Below, one piece after another: positions 1-8,697 of a DNA stretch of 64,000 bases. The first letter of the stretch is position 1. Each line of letters opens with the position of its first letter. Source of the DNA: Micromonospora phaseoli. GTDB lineage: Bacteria; Actinomycetota; Actinomycetes; Mycobacteriales; Micromonosporaceae. A program made the translations under genes and the position numbers. Below the pieces are notes generated by a model. That model was not told the DNA's origin, did no database searches, and was given only the letters and a program-made list of their open reading frames with translations. The DNA lies in NCBI RefSeq assembly GCF_900109115.1, contig NZ_FNYV01000003.1:1-64000 (forward strand). Direction: 5' to 3'.

Positions 1-183
1 CAGATCACCGACCCGGAGTACTCGACCCTGGCGTTCCTGAAGGGTCTGAAGCAGGTCGACGGCTGGCAGGACATGCCGCTGACCGTGGCCGCGCAGACCG
101 TGCAGGTGTCGGCGTACCCGGATCACTACGCCCAGTGGGAGCAGTTGGCCGCCGACCTGGTCGCGCAGCACTGGAACAGCTGA
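1..183 (+). CDS. C-terminal fragment of a secreted lysozyme-like protein (often named heavy metal transporter)
   Basis: The first 60 codons are open from the window edge to TGA at 181-183; the start lies outside. The fragment reads QITDPEY...GLKQVDGW...AAQTVQVSAYPDHYAQWE. From memory this matches the end of an actinobacterial extracellular family whose full members carry QES and GLFQQRPSQGWG motifs and resemble lysozyme-like domains. The frequent database name heavy metal transporter has no support in the sequence. The family assignment is recalled similarity and the function is unknown. Confidence 0.6.
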   Translation, partial: QITDPEYSTLAFLKGLKQVDGWQDMPLTVAAQTVQVSAYPDHYAQWEQLAADLVAQHWNS

Positions 184-243
184 CCCCGCAACAACTGACC
201 CACATCTCGATCAGACTTTCCTCGACAGAGGGGGAGCAGAAAA

Positions 244-282
244 CCGCTGGCCGGCACCCGTACCCCGGGTGCCGGCCAGCGG
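244..282 (-). terminator. Intrinsic terminator of the cysG-cobT-cobC transcript
   Basis: A perfect 17-bp inverted repeat (244-260 and 266-282) encloses a 5-base loop. On the minus strand it is followed by TTTT (the complement of 240-243). It lies 59-97 bases past the cysG stop, as expected for a factor-independent terminator. It may also end the plus-strand gene stopping at 183. Confidence 0.8.
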
Positions 283-340
283 CGTCTCTCGACCCGTCAC
301 CTGCGGATGGCGGATGCCCACGACGGACTGGGGGCGACAG

Positions 341-1630
341 TCAGCGCCCCTCGGTACCCAGCAGCCCACCGAGCGCGACGACAACATCACCCACCACCAC
401 GACCGCCGGTGGCCGCAGCCCCGCAGCGGCCGTGTCGGCGGCGACCTCACCGAGTGTCGAGCGGATGATCCGCTGTGCACCGGTGGTGGCCTCCTGGACC
501 ACGGCGACCGGGGTGTCCGCCGGCCGGCCATGCGTCAGCAGCGTGGCGGTGATCGCCGGCAGGTTCCTCAGCCCCATCAGGATCACCAGTGTGCCGCGCA
601 GCCCGGCGAGCGCGTCCCAGCGCACCAGCGAGTCCGGTGAGTCCGGCGCGACATGGCCGGACACCACGGTGAACTCGTGCGCCACCGCCCGGTGGGTGAC
701 CGGGATGCCCGCCGCCGCGGGGGCGGCGATCGAGCTGGTGACGCCCGGAACCACCGTGACCGGTACCCCGGCCGCCGCGCAGGCCAGCAACTCCTCACCG
801 CCGCGACCGAAGACGTACGGGTCGCCACCCTTGAGCCGCACCACGAAGGCACCGGCCAACGCCCGGTCGACCAGAATCTGGTTGATCTCCTCCTGGGCGC
901 GGGACGGGCCGTACGGGATCTTGGAGGCGTCGACCAGTTCCACCCCGCTGCGCAACTCGTCCAGGAGCAGGCCGGGCACCAGCCGGTCCGCGACCACCAC
1001 GTCGGCCTCGGTGAGCAGCCGCCAGCCCTTCAGGGTGATCAGCTCCGGGTCGCCGGGGCCGGCCCCGACCAGGGCCACCCGACCGCCCCGCCCGGTCCTG
1101 CCGGGCAGGACGTCGACAGCGGACCGGGTGTTAACAGGGGGCCCCTGCTCTACAGAATCCGATAAGAAGGGGCCCGTCCTTTCATGCAGGAGGGTGCGGA
1201 TGGCGTCGCGGACGGTTACCGCGCGGCGGGGGTCGCCGCCGCCGAGAACCGCCACGGTGACCGGGCCGTACCGGGTCACCGCCGGCGTCCAGGCGGTGGC
1301 CGCCCGGCGGTCGTCGGCGCGTACGCAGAAGATCTGACGTTCGGCGGCGGCGCTGCTGACCTCGGCCGCGGCGGCCGGGTCGTCGACGGCGACCTGAACC
1401 AGCCACGCGCCGTCCAGATCGTCGGGGACGAAGCGACGCGGCACCCAGCGCAGCCGTCCGGCGTCGGCGTGGGCGCGCAGCGCCGGGGTGAGTTCCGGCG
1501 TCACCAGCAGCACGTCCGCGCCCGCGTCCAGCAGCGCCGGTACCCGCCGGGTGGCGACGGCTCCCCCACCCACCACGACCGCCCGGAGGCCGGCCAGCCA
1601 TAGCCCGAGGGGGTACGGGTTCGCGCTCAC
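341..1630 (-). CDS. cysG: Siroheme synthase / uroporphyrinogen-III C-methyltransferase fusion
   Basis: 429 residues with two domains. Residues 1-150 are a precorrin-2 dehydrogenase/ferrochelatase-like Rossmann domain (VVVGGGAVATRR). Residues about 184-429 are a SAM-dependent uroporphyrinogen-III methyltransferase (VALVGAGPGDPELITLKG, VVADRLV, GGDPYVFGRGGEE, PVTHR). It should make precorrin-2 for siroheme and cobalamin. The start is GTG at 1630 behind a GAGAGG ribosome site; cobT ends 70 bases upstream. The linker at residues 149-167 is encoded by a GGGGCCCC-type dispersed repeat (1129-1180). The central helical segment of full CysG proteins is not obvious, so the ferrochelatase step is uncertain. 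Confidence 0.88.
   Translation of the reverse strand: MSANPYPLGLWLAGLRAVVVGGGAVATRRVPALLDAGADVLLVTPELTPALRAHADAGRLRWVPRRFVPDDLDGAWLVQVAVDDPAAAAEVSSAAAERQIFCVRADDRRAATAWTPAVTRYGPVTVAVLGGGDPRRAVTVRDAIRTLLHERTGPFLSDSVEQGPPVNTRSAVDVLPGRTGRGGRVALVGAGPGDPELITLKGWRLLTEADVVVADRLVPGLLLDELRSGVELVDASKIPYGPSRAQEEINQILVDRALAGAFVVRLKGGDPYVFGRGGEELLACAAAGVPVTVVPGVTSSIAAPAAAGIPVTHRAVAHEFTVVSGHVAPDSPDSLVRWDALAGLRGTLVILMGLRNLPAITATLLTHGRPADTPVAVVQEATTGAQRIIRSTLGEVAADTAAAGLRPPAVVVVGDVVVALGGLLGTEGR
1129..1180. repeat. GGGGCCCC/TTAAC palindromic repeat, copy 1, inside the cysG coding sequence
   Basis: The stretch has TTAAC (1131-1135), then a GGGGCCCC-containing core (1137-1146), a spacer with CTCTAC and GATAAG, and a second GGGGCCC (1169-1175). 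The layout matches the reverse complement of the intergenic copy at 10286-10340. It is translated in frame as linker residues ~149-167 (RTGPFLSDSVEQGPPVN) of the siroheme synthase. Confidence 0.7.
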
Positions 1631-1700
1631 CGGACCGGCCTCTCGTTCGGCGTAACGGCGGCGGACGGCGTGCGGCCACGGAGCCGAACGGGTCGCCTGC

Positions 1701-2795
1701 TCACTTCTCGGCCACCCCGGCCGAGTCGAAGGTGGCCACCTCGTGCAGCACCCGGACCGCGCTGGTGACCACGGGCAGCGCCAGCAGTGCGCCGGTGCCC
1801 TCGCCGAGACGCAGGCCCAGGTCGATCAGCGGGATCAGGCCGAGCCGGCGCAGCGCGATCGTCGCGCCGGGCTCGGCGGAGCGGTGACCGGCGACCATCG
1901 CGCCGACCGCGTCCGGGGCCAGGGCCGCCGCGGCGAGCGCGGCGGAGACCGCGATCACGCCGTCCAGCAGCACCGGTACGCGACGCGCGGCGGCACCGAG
2001 CACGAACCCGGTCAGCGCGGCGTGCTCCAGCCCGCCGACGGCGGCCAACACTGCGAGCGGATCGTCCGGGTCGGGATCGTGGCGGCGCAGCGCGGCCCGT
2101 ACCACCTCGATCTTGTGTTGGTACGTCGGGTCGTCGACGCCGGTGCCTCGGCCGGTCGCCTCGGCGGCGTCGACCCCGGTGAACACGGCGATCAGCGCGG
2201 CGGCCGGGGTGGTGTTGGCGATCCCCATGTCGCCGGTGAGCAGGATCCCCGCTCCCGCGTCGATCAACTCCCCGGCGATCCGGATCCCGATCTCGACCGC
2301 CGCCCGGGCTTCCTCCCGGGTCAGCGCGGCGGTGACGGTCATGTCCCGGGTGCCGCGCCGGACCGACTCGACGACCAGTCGGGGCACGTCGGGACGGTCC
2401 GCGCCGTGGTCGGTGTCGGTCGGTCCGGGTACGGGCAACGGGGTGGCCACTCCGACGTCGACCACGGTCACCGAGGCGCCGGCCTGCCGGGCGAACGCGT
2501 TGACCACCGCGCCGCCGGCCAGGAAGTTGGCCACCATCTGCCCGGTGACCTCCTGCGGCCATCCGGTGACCCGCTGGGCATGCACCCCGTGGTCCCCGGC
2601 GAAGATCGCCACAGCCGCCGGGCCGAGTGGCGGCGGCGGGCAGACGCCGGCCAGGCCGGCGAGGCGGACGGACAAGTCCTCCAGGACGCCGAGCGAGCCG
2701 GCCGGCTTGGTCAGCCGGGCCTGCAGCTGGCGGGCCGCGGTCATCGCCGGCTCGTCGAGTGGGCCGATGGCCGCGATGGTCGTCTCCAGCATCAT
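1701..2795 (-). CDS. cobT: Nicotinate-nucleotide--dimethylbenzimidazole phosphoribosyltransferase
   Basis: 364 residues, the usual CobT length. It transfers the phosphoribosyl group of NaMN to 5,6-dimethylbenzimidazole to give alpha-ribazole phosphate, the lower ligand of cobalamin. Visible family signatures are AIFAGDHGVHAQRVTGWPQEVT, LTGDMGIANTTPAAAL and the C-terminal DLGLRLGEGTGALLAL, whose Glu corresponds to the catalytic base. The ATG at 2795 overlaps the cobC stop by four bases (ATGA), so the two are probably translationally coupled. It is the middle gene of the minus-strand cobC-cobT-cysG unit. Confidence 0.93.
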   Translation of the reverse strand: MMLETTIAAIGPLDEPAMTAARQLQARLTKPAGSLGVLEDLSVRLAGLAGVCPPPPLGPAAVAIFAGDHGVHAQRVTGWPQEVTGQMVANFLAGGAVVNAFARQAGASVTVVDVGVATPLPVPGPTDTDHGADRPDVPRLVVESVRRGTRDMTVTAALTREEARAAVEIGIRIAGELIDAGAGILLTGDMGIANTTPAAALIAVFTGVDAAEATGRGTGVDDPTYQHKIEVVRAALRRHDPDPDDPLAVLAAVGGLEHAALTGFVLGAAARRVPVLLDGVIAVSAALAAAALAPDAVGAMVAGHRSAEPGATIALRRLGLIPLIDLGLRLGEGTGALLALPVVTSAVRVLHEVATFDSAGVAEK

Positions 2796-3865
2796 GCCTC
2801 CATGATTTCCGCCAGCACCTCGGTGAAAGCATCGGTGGTCGCCCGGTCCCGTACCGCGATCCGCAGCCAGTCCGGACCGAGGCCCGGGAACGTGTCGCCG
2901 CGGCGTACCGCCCAGCCGCGCTCCCGCAGGGCGTGCCGGATCCGGTCGGCACCGGAGATCCGCACCAGCACGAAGGCGCTGGCCGGGCGGCCGGCGACGC
3001 GTACGCCGGGCAGGGTCGACAGCCGGGTGACCAGGTGTTCGCGGTCGGCGGTGAGCTGCGCGGCGATGGCGCGCTCGGCCCGGACCGCCTCGGTGCCGGC
3101 GCAGGCGGACGCGGCGGCCAGGGCCGGCGTGGAGACCGCCCAGAGCGGCTGTACGGCGGACAGCCGGCGCAGCAGTGCGGCGTCGGAGAGCAGGTAGCCG
3201 ATCCGTAGCCCGGCCAGCCCCCAGGTCTTGGTGAGGCTGCGCACGACCACCAGCCCCGGCAGGTCCCGGCGGTCCGCCAGCGACTCGGGCTCGCCGGGTA
3301 CGCCGGACGCGGCGGTGGTGTCGGCGAACGCCTCGTCGATCACCAGCACCCGGCCGGGGCGGGCCAGGGCGGCCAGGGCGGCGGCGGGGTGCAGTACGGA
3401 GGTGGGATTCGTCGGGTTACCGATCATGACCAGGTCGGCGTCGGCGGGGATCCGGTCCGGATGGAGCCGGAAGCCGTCGGCGGCGTCGAGCAGCACCCGC
3501 TGCACGGTGTGCCCGGCGGCCCGCAGCGCCGCCTCCGGCTCGGTGAACTGCGGGTGCACCACCACTGGCCGGCGTACCCCGCGCAGCGCCTGGGCGAGCA
3601 GCACGAAGCCCTCTGCGGCACCGGCGGTCAGCAGCACTTCGGCCGATGGCCGGCCGTGCCGGGCGGCGACGGCGGCGCGGGCCGGGCGAGGGTCGGGGTA
3701 TCCGGCGAGATCGGCCAGCGATGCCCGGATCGGGCCGGCCAGCCACGGCGGCATCGGTGCGCGCCGCACGTTGACCGCGAGGTCGACCAGGCCCGCGCCG
3801 ACCTCCGCGTCACCGTGGTGGGCGAGGTCCGGCTCGCTGGACGTCCCGGTCGACTGACCATGCAT
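2792..3865 (-). CDS. cobC: CobC-like PLP aminotransferase/decarboxylase (threonine-phosphate decarboxylase type)
   Basis: 357 residues from ATG 3865. It is a fold-type I aminotransferase of the CobC/HisC-like group, expected to make or process the aminopropanol arm of cobalamin. It shows GNPTNPTSVLHP (150-160), VIDEAFAD and the PLP lysine in SLTKTWGLAGLRIGYL (Lys213). The frame stays open to 4156, but that extension would run into the divergent PBP gene and has no family-like sequence, so ATG 3865 is preferred. It is the first gene of the minus-strand cob operon. HisC-type activity cannot be excluded. Confidence 0.85.
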   Translation of the reverse strand: MHGQSTGTSSEPDLAHHGDAEVGAGLVDLAVNVRRAPMPPWLAGPIRASLADLAGYPDPRPARAAVAARHGRPSAEVLLTAGAAEGFVLLAQALRGVRRPVVVHPQFTEPEAALRAAGHTVQRVLLDAADGFRLHPDRIPADADLVMIGNPTNPTSVLHPAAALAALARPGRVLVIDEAFADTTAASGVPGEPESLADRRDLPGLVVVRSLTKTWGLAGLRIGYLLSDAALLRRLSAVQPLWAVSTPALAAASACAGTEAVRAERAIAAQLTADREHLVTRLSTLPGVRVAGRPASAFVLVRISGADRIRHALRERGWAVRRGDTFPGLGPDWLRIAVRDRATTDAFTEVLAEIMEA

Positions 3866-3939
3866 GACGGCGATCCTGCCGGGAAGCCGCCGGGTGGGAC
3901 AGCAGCCCGGGGGGTTAGCCGCATCACCACCGATCACTT

Positions 3940-3956
3940 CATGAGTATTTCTCATG
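3940..3956. promoter_or_regulatory. Palindrome CATGAG-N5-CTCATG between divergent cobC and PBP genes
   Basis: CATGAG (3940-3945) and CTCATG (3951-3956) form a perfect 6-bp inverted repeat in a locally AT-rich patch. It sits 19 bases upstream of the PBP -10 box, where a regulator could act on the PBP promoter or on both divergent genes. No regulator can be assigned. Confidence 0.45.
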
Positions 3957-3974
3957 GACGAATCGGAAATGTCA

Positions 3975-3980
3975 TAACTT
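3975..3980 (+). promoter_or_regulatory. -10 box TAACTT, leaderless PBP promoter
   Basis: TAACTT fits TANNNT and ends 6 bases before the GTG start at 3987. There is no ribosome site, so the transcript probably begins at the start codon. Confidence 0.55.
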
Positions 3981-3986
3981 AGCGGT

Positions 3987-6119
3987 GTGAGCAACCGACC
4001 CCTCGCTGCCGCTGGTCGTCTCGTTCCTCTCCTCCGTGCCGGACTGATCGCCGGCATCGTCGTCGCCGCCGTGGCGTACCCGTTGGTCGCCGTCACCGGC
4101 ATCGGTGCCAAGGCCACCGCGCACGCCGTGGAGAGCAAGACCCGCCTGCTGGCCACCGCCCTGCCCGCCGAGACCTCCTACGTGTACGCGCCCGACGGCA
4201 AGACCGTGCTGACCATGTTCTACGAGGAGTATCGGCAGTACACGAAGCTCGCCGACATCTCGCCGAACATGCAGCAGGCCATCGTGGCCGCCGAGGACAA
4301 CCGCTTCTACCAACACCACGGCGTCGACCCGAAGGGCGTCGCCCGCGCCTTCGTGGCCAACGCCCGCTCCAGCGGCGTCTCGCAGGGCGCCTCCACGCTG
4401 ACCATGCAGTACGTCCGGATGGCGCTGCGCGACAGCGCCAGCACCCCGATGGAGGTGCAGGAGGCCACCGCACAGACCCCGATCCGCAAGATCAAGGAGA
4501 TGCGGATGGCGGTCGACCTGGAGGAGGAGCTGAGCAAGGAGGACATCCTTGAGCGCTACCTCAACTCGGCGTACTTCGGGCACCGGGCGTACGGCATCTA
4601 CGCCGCCAGTGAGATCTTCTTCTCCAAGACCCCGAAGGAACTCACCCCCGTCGAGGCGGCCACCCTCGCCGGCCTGGTGAAATCCCCCTCCCAGTACGAC
4701 CCGGCCAGCTCCGACCAGAAGGGTGCCACCGAGCGACGCAACTACGTGCTGAACAACATGGCACAGCTCGGCTACCTCTCGCCGGACTCGGCCGAGGCGG
4801 CGAAGACCGAGCCGATCCGGCTGCGGCTGACCTACCCACCCAACGACTGCGCCTCGGTGCCGCAGGAGTGGAACAGCTGGGGCTTCCTCTGCGACTACCT
4901 GAAGAACTGGTGGAGCGCACAGCCCGCGTTCGGGGAGAACCGACTGCAACGGATCGACAAGCTGCGCCGGGGCGGCTACCGGATCGTGCTCAGCATGGAC
5001 CCGAAGATCCAGGCGGCGGCCGAGAAGAACGTCGGCACCAAGGGCAACACCGGCAGTCCGTTCGCCAACGGCATCGTGGTCTCCGAGCCGGGCACCGGGC
5101 GGGTCAAGGCGATGGCGGTGAACCGCACCTACTCGTTGAACCTGGACGAGAACCCGCTCAGCTCCAATCCCGAGGCCGGGCCCAACGTGAAGGCGAACTA
5201 CCCGAACACGGTGGCGCCGTTGATGGGCGGCGGTGACCTGCCGGGCTACCAGGCGGGATCGACGTTCAAGATGTTCCCCATGCTGGCCGCGCTGGACGCC
5301 GGCATGACGCTGAACACCACCTTCAACGCGCCGCACAGCTACCGCTCCGAGATCTACGACGGCTGGCAGCCGTCCAACGCCAGCGGCGCGATGAGCGGTA
5401 CCCAGACCATGTGGTCCGGCTTCGGCAAGTCGGTCAACACCTACTTCGTCTGGCTGGAGGAGCAGGTCGGGGCGGAGCGGGCGGTACGGCTCGCCGAGCA
5501 GCTGGGGCTGCGCTGGCGTACCGACGTGGACCGGGACCACGCCTCACCGGCGAAGGCCAACAAGTGGGGCGCGTTCACCCTGGGCGTCTCCGACGCCACG
5601 CCGCTGGAGATGGCCAACGCGTACGCCGCCATCGCCGCCGACGGCCGGTACTGCGAGGCGATCCCGGTGAACGCCATCTACAACCGGGACGGCACCCCGG
5701 CCACCTTCACCACCGCCGGGGGGATCGAACGGGAGGTCGCCAAGCCGCGCTGCCGACAGGTGGTCAGCGCCGACGCCGCCCGGGCCGCGACCGACGCCGC
5801 CCGCTGCCCCACCGGCGACACCCCGGCCAAGGGCGGTTGCGGCGGCTGGTCGACGGCGGACAGCGTGCGCGGCACGGTGGGCCGACCGGTGGCCGGCAAG
5901 ACCGGCACCACGGACAGCACCCGGTCGGCCTGGTTCGTCGGCTACACGCCCGAGCTGGCGGCGGCCAGCTTCATCTCCGACCCGGACAACCCGTTCAACG
6001 CGGTGGGCGACGGCCAGTCGCAGATCCCGATCGCGGCGGTCTCCAACACCCTCCGCGACGCCCTGAAGGGCAAGCCCGCCCGGGACTTCGTCCCGCCGTC
6101 GGACCGGATAGTCGGCTGA
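3987..6119 (+). CDS. Bifunctional class A penicillin-binding protein (transglycosylase/transpeptidase)
   Basis: 710 residues with an N-terminal membrane anchor (about 16-40). A GT51 glycosyltransferase domain follows, with catalytic Glu103 in AAEDNRFYQHHGVD and the GASTLTMQ motif. The transpeptidase domain has the serine motif STFK (Ser425-Lys428), SVN (Ser482) and KTGTT (Lys638). It polymerises and cross-links peptidoglycan outside the membrane. The GTG start follows a TAACTT -10 box, suggesting a leaderless mRNA. Its stop abuts the stop of the convergent CobB-like gene with no spacer. Confidence 0.93.
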   Translation: MSNRPLAAAGRLVPLLRAGLIAGIVVAAVAYPLVAVTGIGAKATAHAVESKTRLLATALPAETSYVYAPDGKTVLTMFYEEYRQYTKLADISPNMQQAIVAAEDNRFYQHHGVDPKGVARAFVANARSSGVSQGASTLTMQYVRMALRDSASTPMEVQEATAQTPIRKIKEMRMAVDLEEELSKEDILERYLNSAYFGHRAYGIYAASEIFFSKTPKELTPVEAATLAGLVKSPSQYDPASSDQKGATERRNYVLNNMAQLGYLSPDSAEAAKTEPIRLRLTYPPNDCASVPQEWNSWGFLCDYLKNWWSAQPAFGENRLQRIDKLRRGGYRIVLSMDPKIQAAAEKNVGTKGNTGSPFANGIVVSEPGTGRVKAMAVNRTYSLNLDENPLSSNPEAGPNVKANYPNTVAPLMGGGDLPGYQAGSTFKMFPMLAALDAGMTLNTTFNAPHSYRSEIYDGWQPSNASGAMSGTQTMWSGFGKSVNTYFVWLEEQVGAERAVRLAEQLGLRWRTDVDRDHASPAKANKWGAFTLGVSDATPLEMANAYAAIAADGRYCEAIPVNAIYNRDGTPATFTTAGGIEREVAKPRCRQVVSADAARAATDAARCPTGDTPAKGGCGGWSTADSVRGTVGRPVAGKTGTTDSTRSAWFVGYTPELAAASFISDPDNPFNAVGDGQSQIPIAAVSNTLRDALKGKPARDFVPPSDRIVG

Positions 6120-7589
6120 TCAGGCGGACGGCCCACCGGCCGGCCCGAAGCCCGCGACACCCGCCGGGCTGGCCGGGGCGACAGCGGCCGGGTCGGCCGG
6201 GGCAGCGCCGCCGTCCCCGGCCGGGACCGTGGCCGGCTCGGCCGAAGCGGCGGCCACCAGCCGCGACGCGATGCCGGGGTACGCGGCCCAGTGCGGGACG
6301 AGCTGCGAGGCGTGCACGCCGCGCCAGATGAACCCCTCCGGTGATCCGCCCGGCCAGCTCCACGCCGGCCGCGGCCCGCCCCGGGGGGTGAGCACCGCGC
6401 GATGCTCCTTGTGCCCGGTCACCACCTCGCCCCGAGCGGCGACCACGCTGTCGCCCTGCGCGGTCGCTTCCCGGTAGCCGACCACCAGTCCGTCCCGACT
6501 ACTGCCGATCGCGTCGATCACCCCGCACATCGGCAGTCCGTCCAGCTCCCGGGCCAGCCAGAGCAGGCCGGCGCCCTCGCCGATCACCGGCCGACCGGTC
6601 CGGGCCAGTTCGGCGACCGCGATGCAGAGCCGACGGTTGGCGGAAAGCTGCTCGGCGTACGACTCGGGTAGGGCACCACCGATCACCAACGCCCGGGTGC
6701 CGGCCGGCAGCACCTCGTCGGCGAACGGGTCGACGGTCGCCACCTCGGCCCCGGCGGCGCGCAGCAGCTCGACCGTCTCGGCGTGGCTGAAGCTGCCCCC
6801 CGGACCCCCGGCGACCGCGACGACCGGCGGTGCGGCACCCGCGGGAAGGGGCGGGTCACCCGCGGGCGACCACGGCTGGACGCCCAGTGGCGGGGCGGAA
6901 CGGGCCAGCCCGATCAGCCGCTCCAGATCCACCGTGGCGGTCACCGCCTCGCCCAGTCGACGGACCGCCCGGGCGGCATCGTCGGTGGCTTCGAGCACCG
7001 GCATCACCCCGTGCCGGCGCGACGGCAGCACCGAGGGCAGGTCCTGGCGACGCAGCGCGCCGTAGACCGGTATGCCGATGTCGTCGAGCGCCTCACGCAG
7101 CAACGTCTCGTGCCGGGAGGAGGCGACCCGGTTGAGGATCACGCCGCCGATCCACAGCTGCTCGTCGTACGCCCGGAAACCGTGCACCAGCGCGGCCACC
7201 GACTGACCCATCGCGGCGACGTCGACCACCAGCACCACCGGGCTGCGCAGCGCGGTGGCCACGGCGGCGGTCGACTCGGTCTCGGACCGGCCGGTGAGGC
7301 TGTCGTACAGGCCCATGCTGCCCTGCACCACCGCGAGCCCGGTGCCGGCCGCACCGTGCAGCAGCAGTGGGCCCAACCGTTCGGTGCCCACCAGCCGCGG
7401 GTCCAGGGTGCGTCCGGGCCGGCCGGCAGCGAGCCCGAGGTACGCGGCGTCCACCTGGTCCGGTCCGATCTTGAACCCGGCCACGTCGACGCCCCGGTCG
7501 GCGAACGCGGCGAGCAGACCGATCGCCAACGCGTTCTTGCCGTGTCCAGAAGACGGAGCACTGAGCACCAGACGCGGCACGACGGTCAT
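6120..7589 (-). CDS. cobB: CobB/CbiA-family cobyrinate a,c-diamide synthase homolog, probably catalytically altered
   Basis: 489 residues with the CobB layout: a dethiobiotin-synthetase-like ATP domain (1-200) and a class I glutamine amidotransferase domain (from ~255). Many positions expected to be invariant are changed. The P-loop is SGHGKNA (Asn19 for Thr/Ser), PDQVDAAY replaces PDYIDPGY, VVQGSMGLYD replaces VVEGVMGLFD, and GEGAGLLWL has Gly339 where CobB has the nucleophilic Cys. The distal VHASQLVPHW is kept. Of two adjacent ATGs, 7589 is better spaced from the GAGGAG site. The frame is intact, so it may be a paralog with another role rather than a decayed gene. Confidence 0.75.
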   Translation of the reverse strand: MTVVPRLVLSAPSSGHGKNALAIGLLAAFADRGVDVAGFKIGPDQVDAAYLGLAAGRPGRTLDPRLVGTERLGPLLLHGAAGTGLAVVQGSMGLYDSLTGRSETESTAAVATALRSPVVLVVDVAAMGQSVAALVHGFRAYDEQLWIGGVILNRVASSRHETLLREALDDIGIPVYGALRRQDLPSVLPSRRHGVMPVLEATDDAARAVRRLGEAVTATVDLERLIGLARSAPPLGVQPWSPAGDPPLPAGAAPPVVAVAGGPGGSFSHAETVELLRAAGAEVATVDPFADEVLPAGTRALVIGGALPESYAEQLSANRRLCIAVAELARTGRPVIGEGAGLLWLARELDGLPMCGVIDAIGSSRDGLVVGYREATAQGDSVVAARGEVVTGHKEHRAVLTPRGGPRPAWSWPGGSPEGFIWRGVHASQLVPHWAAYPGIASRLVAAASAEPATVPAGDGGAAPADPAAVAPASPAGVAGFGPAGGPSA

Positions 7590-7861
7590 CATCGACTCCT
7601 CGCGAGCGGACGGCGTGCCGACCGTCGGCGCGCTCCGCCCGCGTGACGATAGCCGAACCCGGCCGGGCACACGCACCATCCCGGGCCCTACCCCGGTCCA
7701 GGGTGGCCCACCCGTGGCGGACCGCCCCGACACGGGCACGCTCCGCCACGGGCGGACGCCTCCGCCCGGACGCATCGACGGCCACTGCCTGCGGCAGCGG
7801 CGCGGGACCACGCCGAGGCGGGTACGCCGGTGGCTCGGCGCAGTGGCGGCGGTCACACGGG

Positions 7862-7867
7862 TAGCCT
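7862..7867 (+). promoter_or_regulatory. -10 box TAGCCT, leaderless SURF1 promoter
   Basis: TAGCCT is followed by 6 bases and GTG 7874 with no ribosome site. Exact TAGCCT boxes also precede the genes starting at 10578, 40750, 56497 and 57920. Confidence 0.6.
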
Positions 7868-7873
7868 CGTGGC

Positions 7874-8692
7874 GTGTACCGGTTCCTGCTGACGCCGCGC
7901 TGGCTGGGCATCCTCGCGCTGGCCCTGGCCGCCGCCACGGTGATGGTGCTGCTCGGCAACTGGCAGCTGGACCGTTACCACGGCCGCACGGCAGTCAACG
8001 AGCGGATCGACGCCGGCCTGCGGATGGACCCCGTACCGCTGCGGGAGGCGCTGCCCGCGCCGACCGGCGGGCCCGGCACGGTCGGCCCGCCACCGGCGCA
8101 GGAGCGGACCTTCATCCGGGTCACCGTCACCGGTCGGTACGACACCGACAACGTCGTCCTGGTCCGGGGCCGGACGGTGGAGAGCCGGGTCGGTTTCGAG
8201 GTGGTCACCCCGCTGGTGCTGGCCGACGGCACCGCCGTCCTGGTGGACCGGGGCTGGATCCCGCCGGCCCCGGGTGGGGCGATCGCCCAGCCGGAGGTGC
8301 CACCGGCGCCCGCGGGCGAGGTGACCGTCGAGGGACGGATCCACGCGAGCGAGAGCGGCGACGCCAAGGTGGCCCGGCGCGACGGCGTGCTGGAGAGCCG
8401 CCGGGTGTCCGTGCCGCAGCTCGCCGGGGAGCTGCCGTACCCGGTGCACGGCGCGTACGTGCTGCTCGACGAGCAGACGCCGGCCGCCGACCCGGTGTTC
8501 AAGGCGGTGACGATCGGCCATACCAACAACTGGCAGAACCTCGGCTACGTCGTGCAGTGGTGGATCTTCGCGGCGATGACTCTCTTCGGCTACGGCTGGG
8601 TCGCCCGACGGGAGGCCCGCCGCCTGGCCGGCGTGGTCGACGAACGCCCCCGCGACCGAGCCGCCGACCCGGAGACGCAAGCGGCCAGCTGA
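7874..8692 (+). CDS. SURF1-family membrane protein
   Basis: 272 residues with one membrane helix at each end (about 7-28 and 225-245) and an extracytoplasmic domain between. The N-terminal GNWQLDRYHGR, the central VLVDRGWIPP and the C-terminal NNWQNLGYVVQWWIFA fit the SURF1/Shy1 family. SURF1 helps assemble the cytochrome aa3 oxidase, probably in heme a insertion. The GTG start is chosen from the leaderless promoter. The stop lies five bases from the convergent ligase stop. Confidence 0.88.
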   Translation: MYRFLLTPRWLGILALALAAATVMVLLGNWQLDRYHGRTAVNERIDAGLRMDPVPLREALPAPTGGPGTVGPPPAQERTFIRVTVTGRYDTDNVVLVRGRTVESRVGFEVVTPLVLADGTAVLVDRGWIPPAPGGAIAQPEVPPAPAGEVTVEGRIHASESGDAKVARRDGVLESRRVSVPQLAGELPYPVHGAYVLLDEQTPAADPVFKAVTIGHTNNWQNLGYVVQWWIFAAMTLFGYGWVARREARRLAGVVDERPRDRAADPETQAAS

Positions 8693-8697
8693 GGCGT

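Noticed and set aside
3866..3986. Cobalamin riboswitch before cobC
   Set aside because: No B12-box-like sequence was seen in the short upstream region.
3866..4156. Longer N-terminus for CobC
   Set aside because: The extension is not aminotransferase-like and overlaps the divergent PBP gene and promoter.
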